Assembly: GCA_905210875.1 (NCBI GenBank)
Contig: CAJLYN010000153.1
Span: 1-5,613 of the forward strand
Reading direction: 5' to 3'
DNA length: 5,613 bases
Source of the DNA: an uncultured Bacteroides sp.
GTDB taxonomy: Bacteria; Bacteroidota; Bacteroidia; Bacteroidales; UBA11471
Of the stretch, positions 1-5,613 are shown one piece after another. The position numbers were made by a program, and so were the translations under genes. Positions within the stretch are counted from its first letter, which is position 1. Each line of letters starts with the position of its first letter. The notes below the pieces were generated by a model. It saw nothing but the letters and a program-made list of their open reading frames with translations. It made no database searches and was not told the origin of the DNA.

Positions 1-376
1 GCACCGACGAGCCGTAAATAACCGGCAACGACTCCTTCACCATATTGATATAGGTACGATGCCGGGCTTGAAGCAATACATCTTCGTTGGTATAGATATT
101 TATATCGGCAATGAAATATCCGACCAAAAGGCCCACACCTATACCAAAGAGCAACATGCCTGTGCGCAAAGCAACAAAGCTCCACGGGCGTTCCAACTCC
201 GGCACACGGCTAAATGGCATGCGGCCGGAGAAGCCGGAAAGATTCTCTACCGGAATCTCGGACAGTTTTTCCACAAACATATTTCTTTCTTTCCGACGGA
301 CAAACAGTTCGAAAAGCTTATATACCGTCAAGCAAATCGTTGCCGTCACACAAATAGGGGCTAAAAAAGAAAACAT
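1..376 (-). CDS. Partial small membrane protein, DUF6249-like; C-terminus lies beyond base 1
   Basis: Reading leftward from the ATG at 376, 125 codons stay open to the window edge, so the C-terminal part is missing. Residues about 4-25 form a hydrophobic helix (FLAPICVTATICLTVY), followed by a charged stretch (FVRRKERN, 26-32) and a polar loop. A second helix lies at about 68-90 and is rich in Gly and Leu (GMLLFGIGVGLLVGYFIA). This layout resembles DUF6249-type proteins that accompany ECF sigma factors in Bacteroidales; the match is from memory of the architecture and was not searched. An in-frame ATG at 430 would add 18 residues, but it lies inside the spacer of the ECF-type promoter on the same strand, so 376 is preferred. 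The gene is divergent from the sigma factor and probably belongs to its regulon. Biochemical function is unknown. Confidence 0.72.
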   Translation of the reverse strand, partial: MFSFLAPICVTATICLTVYKLFELFVRRKERNMFVEKLSEIPVENLSGFSGRMPFSRVPELERPWSFVALRTGMLLFGIGVGLLVGYFIADINIYTNEDVLLQARHRTYINMVKESLPVIYGSSV

Positions 377-416
377 AGCGACAAGTTTTAAGGTGAATAA
401 TTCTGTTTTTACCCTG

Positions 417-446
417 TTAGACGCAGCCATACACAAAAAGGTTACA
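417..446 (-). promoter_or_regulatory. ECF-type promoter for the leftward membrane-protein gene
   Basis: On the - strand a -35-like TGTAAC (446-441) is followed after 17 bases by CGTCTAA (423-417). TGTAAC or GTAAC with CGTC at about 16-17 bases is the usual form of ECF sigma-factor promoters. Transcription would begin near 410, giving a leader of about 35 bases before the ATG at 376. The same two elements occur on the opposite strand in front of the sigma factor gene, which makes chance less likely. The assignment to the adjacent sigma factor is inference. Confidence 0.6.
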
Positions 447-483
447 GTAAAGGTACAAAATTTCTGTCTATTTTTGTGTAACC
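430..483. repeat. Two overlapping inverted repeats between the divergent promoters
   Basis: Two perfect dyads share this segment. GGTTACA (440-446) pairs with TGTAACC (477-483); these contain the two -35 elements. TACACAAAAA (430-439) pairs with TTTTTGTGTA (471-480), a 10-bp perfect repeat with a different centre (455 rather than 461.5). The first is explained by the divergent promoters; the second is not, and could be an operator for a dimeric DNA-binding protein. Confidence 0.6.
447..455 (-). promoter_or_regulatory. Possible primary-sigma -7 box for the leftward gene
   Basis: The - strand reads TACCTTTAC, one base off the Bacteroidota primary promoter -7 consensus TAnnTTTG. It directly abuts the ECF-type -35 element at 446-441. 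A start near 441 would give a leader of about 65 bases to the ATG at 376. No convincing -33 TTTG-like element is visible at the expected distance, so this may be a weak basal promoter or chance. Confidence 0.3.
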
Positions 484-505
484 ATTTTCCGGCACCAGCG
501 TCTAA
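477..505 (+). promoter_or_regulatory. ECF-type promoter of the sigma factor operon, probably autoregulatory
   Basis: TGTAAC (477-482), a 16-base spacer and CGTCTAA (499-505) form a complete ECF-type -35/-10 pair on the + strand. Transcription would begin near 510-513, leaving a leader of about 65 bases before the sigma factor ATG at 577. Autoregulation by the encoded sigma factor is common for ECF genes and is inferred here from position and promoter type. Confidence 0.65.
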
Positions 506-536
506 GATCATAAAAAGGAATAGTCAAAAACCGGAA

Positions 537-561
537 GCCGGGAAAAACTTTGTATCCCGGC
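537..561 (+). promoter_or_regulatory. Hairpin in the leader of the sigma factor mRNA
   Basis: GCCGGGA (537-543) and TCCCGGC (555-561) are perfect 7-bp complements around an 11-base A/T-rich loop. The stem is almost all G-C and ends 15 bases before the ATG at 577. If transcription starts near 510 it would fold in the RNA leader and could affect ribosome access or mRNA life. No T tract follows, so it is not a classical terminator. It could instead be a DNA operator. Confidence 0.5.
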
Positions 562-562
562 A

Positions 563-587
563 CCCGATAAGACCCGATGAATCCCGA
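563..587 (+). repeat. Three CCCGA repeats at exact 10-base spacing over the start codon
   Basis: CCCGA begins at 563, 573 and 583; the first two extend to CCCGAT. A further CCCG lies at 556 in the hairpin arm, off this 10-base register. The spacing equals about one DNA helical turn, and the second copy overlaps the ATG at 577. The third copy lies in the coding region (Asn-Pro-Glu). It may be a protein-binding array or a chance result of local composition. Confidence 0.4.
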
Positions 588-1152
588 GGAACAGACCTAC
601 ATCAAGCGTATTTTGCGTGGCGAGACCGAGCTGTACGGCTATTTTCTCGACACCTACGGCCCGCGCATCCTTACGCTGGTGCAGCAGATTGTCTCCAACC
701 GCGAAGATGCCGAAGACCTCACACAGGATATCTTTGTAAAGGCCTTCGAGTCGCTGAAAAGTTTTCGCGGGAATTGCCAGTTTATCACCTGGATATACCG
801 CATTGCCTACAACATGACAAACAGTGCCCTGCGGAAAAGCAAACAGCGACAGGAATTCCTGCCTGCCGACGAAAACATGCCGGAAGCGGCCGACACCGAC
901 GACGCCTTCGACTTTGCCGACGAGACTGAACGCGACGAACGCATCGAAGATCTGCAACTCGCCCTCTCGTGGCTCACGGCCGAAGAGCGCGCCCTGATAA
1001 CCCTCTTCTACTACGACAACAAGAGCATCGAGGATTGTGCCTACATTACCGGACTGTCCGAAGCCAACATAAAAGTGCGTCTACATCGCATACGTAAAAA
1101 ATTATCTTCGTATATTTATCGCATCAAATATGGAAACAGACCGCTATCCTGA
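577..1152 (+). CDS. RNA polymerase ECF-type sigma-70 factor
   Basis: The 191-residue protein has the two-domain layout and length of ECF sigma factors. Region 2 spans about residues 8-88, with the core-binding stretch NREDAEDLTQDIFVKAFESL (41-60) and the promoter-melting and -10-reading stretch FRGNCQFITWIYRIAYNM (63-80). An acidic linker (about 95-123, rich in Asp and Glu) joins it to region 4 at about 125-180. Region 4 has a helix-turn-helix, CAYITGLSEANIKVRLHRIRKKL (154-176), that would read the -35 element. It directs RNA polymerase to a small promoter set, very likely including its own promoter at 477-505. The ATG at 577 fits the usual ECF N-terminus; there is no Shine-Dalgarno sequence, as is normal in Bacteroidota. 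It overlaps the next gene by 23 bases, indicating translational coupling. The signal sensed is unknown. Confidence 0.95.
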   Translation: MNPEEQTYIKRILRGETELYGYFLDTYGPRILTLVQQIVSNREDAEDLTQDIFVKAFESLKSFRGNCQFITWIYRIAYNMTNSALRKSKQRQEFLPADENMPEAADTDDAFDFADETERDERIEDLQLALSWLTAEERALITLFYYDNKSIEDCAYITGLSEANIKVRLHRIRKKLSSYIYRIKYGNRPLS

Positions 1153-1528
1153 CCTTCTGAAAGAGGCTCTCTCGCGTCAACAACGGGCCACGCTGCCGGC
1201 CGACTTCTCGGTCCGCACCCTGCAACGTCTGCAACGGGAGAAGCGTATCAGAGAGCAACGCGCCGAAATAATGGGCTTCGTCGTAGCCACCATCGTGTCT
1301 CTGGCACTCATTGTCATGGCCGGTGCCATACTCCACCACTATGGCATACTACCTTCGCGAGAATCTCTACAAGAGATGTTTGCCTCAATGAAAGGACGGG
1401 CAAAATTCTTCATGACAGAAAGCCTGCCCTACTACGGAGTGGCGTCACTCGCCGGCATACTGCTCCTGGCCGACTACCTGCTGCGCCGACTCTGGTACCA
1501 CAACCACCGGAAGCGTCTGGGCTCCTGA
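1130..1528 (+). CDS. Small two-helix membrane protein, probable partner or anti-sigma factor
   Basis: The 132-residue protein begins inside the last codons of the sigma factor gene, so the two are co-transcribed and probably coupled in translation. Its N-terminal 47 residues are polar and cytoplasmic-looking, with LPADFSVRTLQRLQREKR (22-39), a pattern like the N-terminus of small membrane proteins paired with ECF sigma factors in Bacteroidales. Two hydrophobic helices follow at about 48-69 and 101-118, separated by a roughly 30-residue loop with several charges, and the end is basic (RRLWYHNHRKRL). There is no HxxxCxxC zinc motif, so it is not a classical zinc-binding anti-sigma factor. Binding of the sigma factor by the N-terminal part is inferred from position and layout; I recognise no enzymatic motif. 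Confidence 0.8.
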   Translation: METDRYPDLLKEALSRQQRATLPADFSVRTLQRLQREKRIREQRAEIMGFVVATIVSLALIVMAGAILHHYGILPSRESLQEMFASMKGRAKFFMTESLPYYGVASLAGILLLADYLLRRLWYHNHRKRLGS

Positions 1529-1610
1529 TTACAACCGATAAACGTGTGGCTATCGCAAAAGAATAGAGGTTGCCACGCTCTCATCTTACCTTCGCAATAC
1601 CATCCCGGAT

Positions 1611-1646
1611 AAAAAAGGAGGCAAACCCTGCTGCGGGTCTGCCTCC
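1611..1646 (-). terminator. Intrinsic terminator of thrC
   Basis: On the - strand GGAGGCAGACCC pairs with GGGTTTGCCTCC to form a 12-bp stem (one G-U pair) with a six-base loop, followed at once by six T residues (1616-1611). It begins 22 bases after the thrC stop codon. On the + strand the same stem is followed by TGATATTTT, a poorer tract, so it may also help stop transcription arriving from the sigma factor operon, for which I see no other clear terminator. Confidence 0.9.
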
Positions 1647-1668
1647 TGATATTTTGAGCTGGGGATAT

Positions 1669-2970
1669 TTATTTTCCCAGAAGATAGCGTTTGAAATGGG
1701 TAAAGTCGGCCGACAGTTCGACACTGCGTTTCTTTCCCTGCATAAACCGTTGCAGCGTATCGGGCACGGCAACCGGTTCGCCGATAATCTCTTCGACCGT
1801 AGCCAAGAACTTGGCCGGGTGTGCGGTTTCGAGAAAGACACCGGTCTCTCCGGGCTTCAACCCTTCGGCCAGGGCCCGGTAACCACATGTTCCGTGCGGG
1901 TCGAGCAGATAGTGATGGCGACGGTAGACGTCGGCCAGTGTTTCGCGTATCTGGTTATCGGTATACGCCGCCCCGCTTATATCGGCACAAATGGCATCGT
2001 GCGACCCTCCGTAGAGGTCGAGTACCCGGGCAAAATTGCTGGGGGCACCTACGTCCATGGCATTGGCCAGGGTGGCGACAGAAGGTTTGGGCTCATACAC
2101 GCCCGTGCGGAGATAATGCAGGAAAATATCGTTGCGGTTATTGGCAGCAATGAACCGCTTCACGGGCAACCCCATGCGCTTGGCAAAAAGGCCGGCGGTA
2201 ATGTTACCAAAGTTTCCACTGGGCACACACATCACCACATTGTCGGAGATGTCCCGACGAAGCAACTGTGCATAAGCATAGAAATAGTAGAACGACTGCG
2301 GCAGGAAACGGACCACATTGATGGAATTGGCCGACGTGAGATGCATCATTTTGTTCAGGTCCTTGTCCATAAAAGCGTTCTTTACCAATGCCTGACAGTC
2401 GTCGAACGTACCGTCGATTTCAAGGGCCGTAATATTGCGGCCCAGCGTGGTAAACTGTTTCTCCTGAATCTCACTCACCTTTCCTTTGGGGTAAAGCACA
2501 TATACATGAATACCGGGCACACCGAGGAAACCGTTGGCCACGGCACTGCCGGTATCGCCCGAGGTAGCCACCAGCACATTCACCTCTTTCTCGCCTTCTT
2601 TTTTGATAAAATATCCAAGCAAGCGGGCCATGAAGCGGGCTCCGACATCTTTAAATGCCAAAGTGGGACCGTGAAAAAGTTCGAGACTGTATATCGAGTC
2701 GTGTACCGGCACCAAGGGTATATCGAAACTGAGGGTATCGTAAACGATGTTTTTCAATACATCGGCCTCAACATCTTCTCCAAAAAAGGCCTCGGCCACT
2801 ATGAACGAGATTTCTTGCAGAGACATCTCTCCCATGTTGTGGAAAAAAGCCGGCGGGAGACGTTTTATCTTCTCGGGCATATACAATCCCTTGTCGGGAG
2901 CGAGCCCTTTAATCACAGCCTCTTCGAGTGAGGCAGGAGGTGTCTGTTTATTGGTACTGTAATATAGCAT
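1669..2970 (-). CDS. thrC: Threonine synthase
   Basis: Threonine synthase converts O-phospho-L-homoserine to L-threonine using pyridoxal phosphate, the last step of threonine synthesis in the cytoplasm. The 433-residue length is normal for the E. coli-like class. The N-terminal domain has YYSTNKQTPPASLEEAVIKGL (3-23) followed by LAPDKGLYMPE. The cofactor-binding lysine is K107 in GPTLAFKDVGARF. The SGDTGSA motif (137-143) and PSGNFGN (250-256) are the expected substrate- and phosphate-binding loops. MLYYSTN matches the usual N-terminus, supporting the ATG at 2970. It lies downstream of thrA and apgM on the same strand but after a 515-base gap, with its own promoter at about 3046-3053 and a strong terminator after it, so it can form its own transcript. 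No frameshift or missing motif is seen. Confidence 0.96.
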   Translation of the reverse strand: MLYYSTNKQTPPASLEEAVIKGLAPDKGLYMPEKIKRLPPAFFHNMGEMSLQEISFIVAEAFFGEDVEADVLKNIVYDTLSFDIPLVPVHDSIYSLELFHGPTLAFKDVGARFMARLLGYFIKKEGEKEVNVLVATSGDTGSAVANGFLGVPGIHVYVLYPKGKVSEIQEKQFTTLGRNITALEIDGTFDDCQALVKNAFMDKDLNKMMHLTSANSINVVRFLPQSFYYFYAYAQLLRRDISDNVVMCVPSGNFGNITAGLFAKRMGLPVKRFIAANNRNDIFLHYLRTGVYEPKPSVATLANAMDVGAPSNFARVLDLYGGSHDAICADISGAAYTDNQIRETLADVYRRHHYLLDPHGTCGYRALAEGLKPGETGVFLETAHPAKFLATVEEIIGEPVAVPDTLQRFMQGKKRSVELSADFTHFKRYLLGK

Positions 2971-3045
2971 AGTGTCTTTATCTTATTTTTTTCTGTGACA
3001 TACAACCAAGGAGAAAAGATGGCTGAAATTCTCTTGCCACCGATA

Positions 3046-3053
3046 CAAAGGTA
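3046..3053 (-). promoter_or_regulatory. Primary-sigma promoter of thrC
   Basis: The - strand reads TACCTTTG, an exact match to the Bacteroidota -7 consensus TAnnTTTG, followed by T. Transcription would begin near 3040, giving a leader of about 70 bases before the thrC ATG. The -33 region is weak and A/T rich. Near the expected 5' end, 3036-3007 can form a hairpin: CAAGAGAA pairs with TTCTCCTTG with one bulged base and a 13-base loop. It may stabilise the transcript or be incidental. No threonine- or isoleucine-rich leader peptide is visible. Confidence 0.65.
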
Positions 3054-3385
3054 AAATTTTTTTTGAGAACAGAGACTTAAAAGATTCTCTTTTTACACCC
3101 GACCTGCGGCGTTAATTCTTGAAAATCTCCAACAAATGTTTTCTTTCTTTATACAAAAAGCATTTAAATATTTATTAACCTATCACCATCGATTTTGGTC
3201 GCAACATTTACTGTTTCGTGCCATGAGTGCCTTCCCGACAAGCTTCTGCCCAGATAGCGACATCTAAATCGAGAATGAAGGAAAATTTGTTCATAAAAAT
3301 CGCTTCATCTGCAAAAACCGGGAGCACACTACCGGCACAGAGTTCAACACGTAGACACCGATACACCTTCCATTTTATTATCAAA

Positions 3386-3411
3386 CCGCACCCTTTCGAT
3401 ACAGGGCGCGG
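3386..3411 (-). terminator. Possible weak terminator or hairpin after apgM
   Basis: CCGC-x-CCCT (3386-3394) pairs with AGGG-x-GCGG (3403-3411), giving two 4-bp G-C rich blocks around one A/C mismatch and an 8-base loop. On the - strand the stem is followed by TTTGATAATAAAA, a poor T tract. It lies about 75 bases after the apgM stop. A closer A/T-rich dyad, GAATAAT (3458-3464) with ATTATTC (3479-3485), directly follows the stop but would be unstable. Either could mark the 3' end of the thrA-apgM transcript. Confidence 0.3.
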
Positions 3412-3429
3412 CTCAATAACACTTATACA

Positions 3430-3437
3430 TACCTTTG
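3430..3437 (+). promoter_or_regulatory. Promoter-like -7 box facing into the apgM 3' end
   Basis: The + strand reads TACCTTTG followed by C, a perfect match to the Bacteroidota -7 consensus. No gene on the + strand follows; transcription from about 3443 would run antisense to apgM. No clear -33 element is visible. It could drive an antisense RNA or be a chance match, since the 8-base pattern is not rare. Confidence 0.25.
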
Positions 3438-3485
3438 CTTCTATCAGAACAATTATCGAATAATCAAACGTTCAATATATTATTC

Positions 3486-4703
3486 TTATGAATCGGGCTC
3501 TGCAAAAAAGGCACGGATAAACGCATCACCCGAGAGTGTTCCATAATAGCCTTCGGTCACGCTCTCCTCGTCATATACCTGTACGGCATCGGGAGTCTCT
3601 CCGGGCTTGTATATGACAAAAGGTATCGGTGCGTTGGTGTGTGTTTTCAGCCGACAAGGGGTCGGGTGGTCGGGCAAGAGCGCAATGGTGAGGGGCTCAC
3701 CGAAACTCTCTGCGGCATCGAGCAGTGGACGCAGCACCCGACGATCGAGATATTCGACCGTCGTCTTTTTCAACTGGGCATCGCCTTCGTGACCTGCCTC
3801 ATCACTTGCTTCAATATGCAGATAGACAAAATCGTCGGTCTTCAAGGCCTCAATGGCAGCCGCCACCTTTCCTTCGTAATTGGTGTCGTAGAGTCCAGTA
3901 GCCCCGGGCACATCAATGGATCGCAGCCCGGCATAGACCCCGATACCTTTGATAAGATCGACAGCCGAAATGACGGCTCCTTTTTTAATTCCATAATGTA
4001 CAGACAGAGGCTCCATGCGGGGCTTGTATCCGGGCGACCAGGGCCAGATGCTGTTGGCCATGTCCTTGCCTTGCTCCCTACGACGTATATTTACCGGATG
4101 AAGCGGCAATATTTCCTGAGAACGCAAGATAAGCCGATTGAGCAGATATGCCGTAGCGGAGGCGTCGGAGTGCAGAGGTCGCACAAGGACATCTCTAAAC
4201 GGGGCTCCCGGCACATCGTGCGGCGGAGTACAGTGCAGACGCTTGTCGCCATCTTTGATTTTAAGCAGATGGCGGTACGAAACGCCGGGATAAAAATGCA
4301 CAGTCTCGTCGCCCAACTCCTGCTGGAGATATTCGATAAGGGCATGAGCCTCTTCATTCGTAATGTGTCCGGCCGAATGGTTCTTTATTCTACCATCTTC
4401 GATACAAATAAGATTGCATCGCATGGCCATCTCGTCGGGAAGAATGTCAACTCCCATGCTGGCAGCTTCGAGCGAACCGCGTCCCTCGAAAACCGTCGAG
4501 AGGTCATACCCCAGAATAGCCATATTGGCAATTTCACTGCCGGGTTCAAAGCCGTCAGGTACCGTATGCAGCCGCCCGCAACGGCCGTGAGCGGCAAGCC
4601 AGTCCATGGCCGGCGTATCGGCCGCCTGCAAGGGAGTGCGTCCACCCAGTGAAGCGATGGGCTCGTCGGCCATGCCGTCGCCCAAAATGATAATATATTT
4701 CAT
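3486..4703 (-). CDS. apgM: Cofactor-independent phosphoglycerate mutase family protein (apgM type), candidate homoserine kinase
   Basis: The 405-residue protein belongs to the archaeal-type cofactor-independent phosphoglycerate mutase branch of the alkaline phosphatase superfamily. The N-terminus MKYIIILGDGMADEP carries the first metal-binding aspartate (D9). PGSEIANMAILGYD (55-68) holds the nucleophile-type serine S56. Further metal-site motifs are EASDEAGHEGD (298-308, with D301 and H305), LPDHPTPC (343-350, with D345 and H346) and H355 in KTHTNAPIPF. Members of this family found in threonine clusters have been proposed as the homoserine kinase that makes O-phosphohomoserine. The position here, 10 bases after thrA and upstream of thrC, with no GHMP-type ThrB in this locus, supports that role. 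Glycolytic phosphoglycerate mutase activity remains the alternative; sequence alone does not settle it. The family assignment is firm, the substrate is inferred. The ATG at 4703 follows TCTCAACAGT, which has no Shine-Dalgarno. Confidence 0.93.
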   Translation of the reverse strand: MKYIIILGDGMADEPIASLGGRTPLQAADTPAMDWLAAHGRCGRLHTVPDGFEPGSEIANMAILGYDLSTVFEGRGSLEAASMGVDILPDEMAMRCNLICIEDGRIKNHSAGHITNEEAHALIEYLQQELGDETVHFYPGVSYRHLLKIKDGDKRLHCTPPHDVPGAPFRDVLVRPLHSDASATAYLLNRLILRSQEILPLHPVNIRRREQGKDMANSIWPWSPGYKPRMEPLSVHYGIKKGAVISAVDLIKGIGVYAGLRSIDVPGATGLYDTNYEGKVAAAIEALKTDDFVYLHIEASDEAGHEGDAQLKKTTVEYLDRRVLRPLLDAAESFGEPLTIALLPDHPTPCRLKTHTNAPIPFVIYKPGETPDAVQVYDEESVTEGYYGTLSGDAFIRAFFAEPDS

Positions 4704-4713
4704 ACTGTTGAGA

Positions 4714-5613
4714 TTATCGTATGTTGGCTATTCCTATGATGTCGGCAAACACACCGGCCGCCGTAACGGGAGCTCCGGCTCCATATCCCTTGATAATCAT
4801 CGGGTATTCGTTATAACGGTCGGTTGTAATGAGTATGACGTTGTTACTGCCCTCCAATTCGTAGAAGGGGTGCTCACGACCCACGCCCTGCAATCCGATA
4901 CGGGCCTTGCCGTTGGCCAGTGAGGCGACAAAACGGAAGCGTTTCCCTTGTGCAGCCACCTCGCGACGCCTTTGCTCAAATTCGGCATCGAGTTCGGGTA
5001 TTTCTTTCCAGAAATTCTCCAATGAACCCTCAAAATATTTATCGGGAATAAACAGATTTTTTTCTACATCGGACTGCTCGATACGATATCCGGCTTCGCG
5101 CGCAAGGATAACCAACTTACGCAACACGTCTTGTCCACTCAAATCAATACGCGGGTCGGGCTCACTGTAACCAGCCTCTTGGGCCATGCGTATGGCCCGA
5201 CTCAACGGCACATCTTCGCTCAATACATTAAAGATATAATTGAGGGTACCCGACACAACAGCCTCAATGCGAAGTATGGTGTCGCCACTGTTTATCAAGC
5301 TATTGATGGTATTAATAATGGGCAAACCCGCACCAACGTTAGTCTCAAAGAGGAACTTGACATCGCGACGACGGGCAGTCTGTTTCAACAGAGCATAATT
5401 TTCGTAATCCGACGAGGCTGCTATCTTATTGGCAGCCACCACCGACACATTATGATCGAGCAGTTGCTGATAAATGGCTGCAATCTCGGCACTAGCCGTG
5501 CAGTCGACAAAGACCGAATTGAAGATGTTCATCTTGATAATCGAGTCGCGTATCTCTTCGGGAGAACTCTTCACAGAAGAATTCTTCAATGTCTCCTCGT
5601 AATTGTCGAGGGA
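4714..5613 (-). CDS. thrA: Homoserine dehydrogenase part of probable bifunctional aspartokinase/homoserine dehydrogenase (partial)
   Basis: The reading frame is open from the window edge at 5613 to the stop at 4714 (299 residues), so the N-terminus lies outside the window. VFVDCTAS (34-41) ends the nucleotide-binding fold. AANK (60-63), [17 protein letters not shown] (90-106) and SGTLNYIF (121-128) are typical substrate-site motifs. [19 protein letters not shown] (148-166) carries the catalytic aspartate and lysine (D162, K166). The C-terminus [16 protein letters not shown] closely resembles the end of the E. coli ThrA type, and there is no C-terminal ACT domain as in monofunctional Hom proteins. 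I therefore infer an aspartokinase domain upstream, off the window. The enzyme reduces aspartate semialdehyde to homoserine. A TTG at 5589 should not be taken as the start, because the frame and homology continue beyond it. Only 10 bases separate it from apgM, so the two are one operon. Confidence 0.94.
   Translation of the reverse strand, partial: SLDNYEETLKNSSVKSSPEEIRDSIIKMNIFNSVFVDCTASAEIAAIYQQLLDHNVSVVAANKIAASSDYENYALLKQTARRRDVKFLFETNVGAGLPIINTINSLINSGDTILRIEAVVSGTLNYIFNVLSEDVPLSRAIRMAQEAGYSEPDPRIDLSGQDVLRKLVILAREAGYRIEQSDVEKNLFIPDKYFEGSLENFWKEIPELDAEFEQRRREVAAQGKRFRFVASLANGKARIGLQGVGREHPFYELEGSNNVILITTDRYNEYPMIIKGYGAGAPVTAAGVFADIIGIANIR

Larger units (their letters stand above)
2971..3485. 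other. Long intergenic gap between apgM and thrC, no convincing gene
   Basis: This 515-base gap interrupts an otherwise tight gene cluster. The part next to thrC holds its promoter and leader. The stretch at about 3060-3200 is A/T rich with runs of T and A. The part at 3200-3460 is more balanced in composition and has an open + frame of 78 codons (from a GTG at 3227) and a - strand ORF of 28 codons (3294-3208, MNKFSFILDLDVAIW...). Neither has a recognisable domain, codon pattern or positioned promoter. I recognise no riboswitch, tRNA or mobile element. The segment could hold a decayed gene, a small RNA or a long 3' untranslated region of apgM. Confidence 0.6.

Noticed and set aside
545..552. 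AAACTTTG as a possible primary-sigma -7 box for the sigma factor gene
   Set aside because: Differs from TAnnTTTG at the first base, lacks a -33 element, and sits in the loop of the leader hairpin; the ECF-type promoter upstream is a better explanation.
111..929. 272-codon open frame on the + strand across the divergent promoter gap
   Set aside because: It runs through the intergenic gap and into the sigma factor gene in another frame; the translation is rich in His, Arg and Pro and has no domain.
1544..1578. GTGTGGC / GCCACGC inverted repeat after the two-helix membrane protein gene, considered as a terminator
   Set aside because: Seven pairs with one G-U around a 21-base loop and no T tract after it; too weak to call.
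1588..1595. TACCTTCG on the + strand in the convergent gap, considered as a promoter
   Set aside because: One mismatch in the conserved TTTG and no gene ahead on that strand.
1570..2931. Long 453-codon open frame on the + strand
   Set aside because: It lies antisense to thrC, whose complete set of threonine synthase motifs is on the - strand; the + frame is a codon-bias shadow without recognisable domains.
3208..3294. 28-codon - strand ORF (MNKFSFILDLDVAIW...) between apgM and thrC
   Set aside because: Short enough to arise by chance, no promoter at the right distance, and not enriched in threonine or isoleucine as a thr leader peptide would be.
3227..3463. Open + strand frame of 78 codons starting with GTG between apgM and thrC
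   Set aside because: No domain, no membrane segment, low-complexity mix of Ser, Thr and basic residues, a GTG start without a suitable promoter, and opposite orientation to all neighbours.
3639..4652. 337-codon open frame on the + strand
   Set aside because: Antisense to the clearly conserved apgM-type gene; no domain recognised.

Overview
The window looks like chromosomal DNA from a Bacteroidota bacterium, most likely the order Bacteroidales. The supporting signs are promoter elements of the Bacteroidota primary sigma factor type (TAnnTTTG), start codons without Shine-Dalgarno sequences, the gene order homoserine dehydrogenase / phosphoglycerate-mutase-like protein / threonine synthase, and an ECF sigma factor paired with small membrane proteins. 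I cannot name the genus from sequence alone.

Left part (1-1528) is a sigma-factor regulatory module. A gene for an ECF sigma factor (577-1152, + strand) overlaps by 23 bases a gene for a 132-residue protein with two predicted membrane helices (1130-1528). That protein is the probable membrane-bound partner or anti-sigma factor. Transcribed away from them is a partial gene for another small membrane protein (376 to beyond base 1, - strand), resembling the DUF6249-type proteins often found beside such sigma factors. The 200-base gap between the divergent genes carries two copies of an ECF-type promoter, TGTAAC - 16 or 17 bases - CGTCTAA, one on each strand and pointing outward. This suggests that one sigma factor switches on its own operon and the divergent membrane gene together. 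The sigma-factor leader also has a strong 7-bp hairpin and a CCCGA motif repeated three times at exactly 10-base spacing across the start codon.

Middle (1529-1668): a short convergent gap with a clear intrinsic terminator (12-bp stem, six-T tract) for the leftward thrC gene.

Right part (1669-5613) is threonine biosynthesis, all on the - strand and read right to left: the homoserine dehydrogenase part of a probable bifunctional ThrA (cut by the window edge), then, 10 bases later, a phosphoglycerate-mutase-family protein (apgM type, alkaline phosphatase superfamily), then thrC after a 515-base gap. No GHMP-type homoserine kinase (ThrB) lies in this part of the locus; the apgM-type protein sits exactly at the missing step between homoserine and threonine synthase. 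The long gap before thrC has its own good Bacteroidota promoter, so thrC can be transcribed separately from thrA-apgM. The gap otherwise holds no convincing gene.
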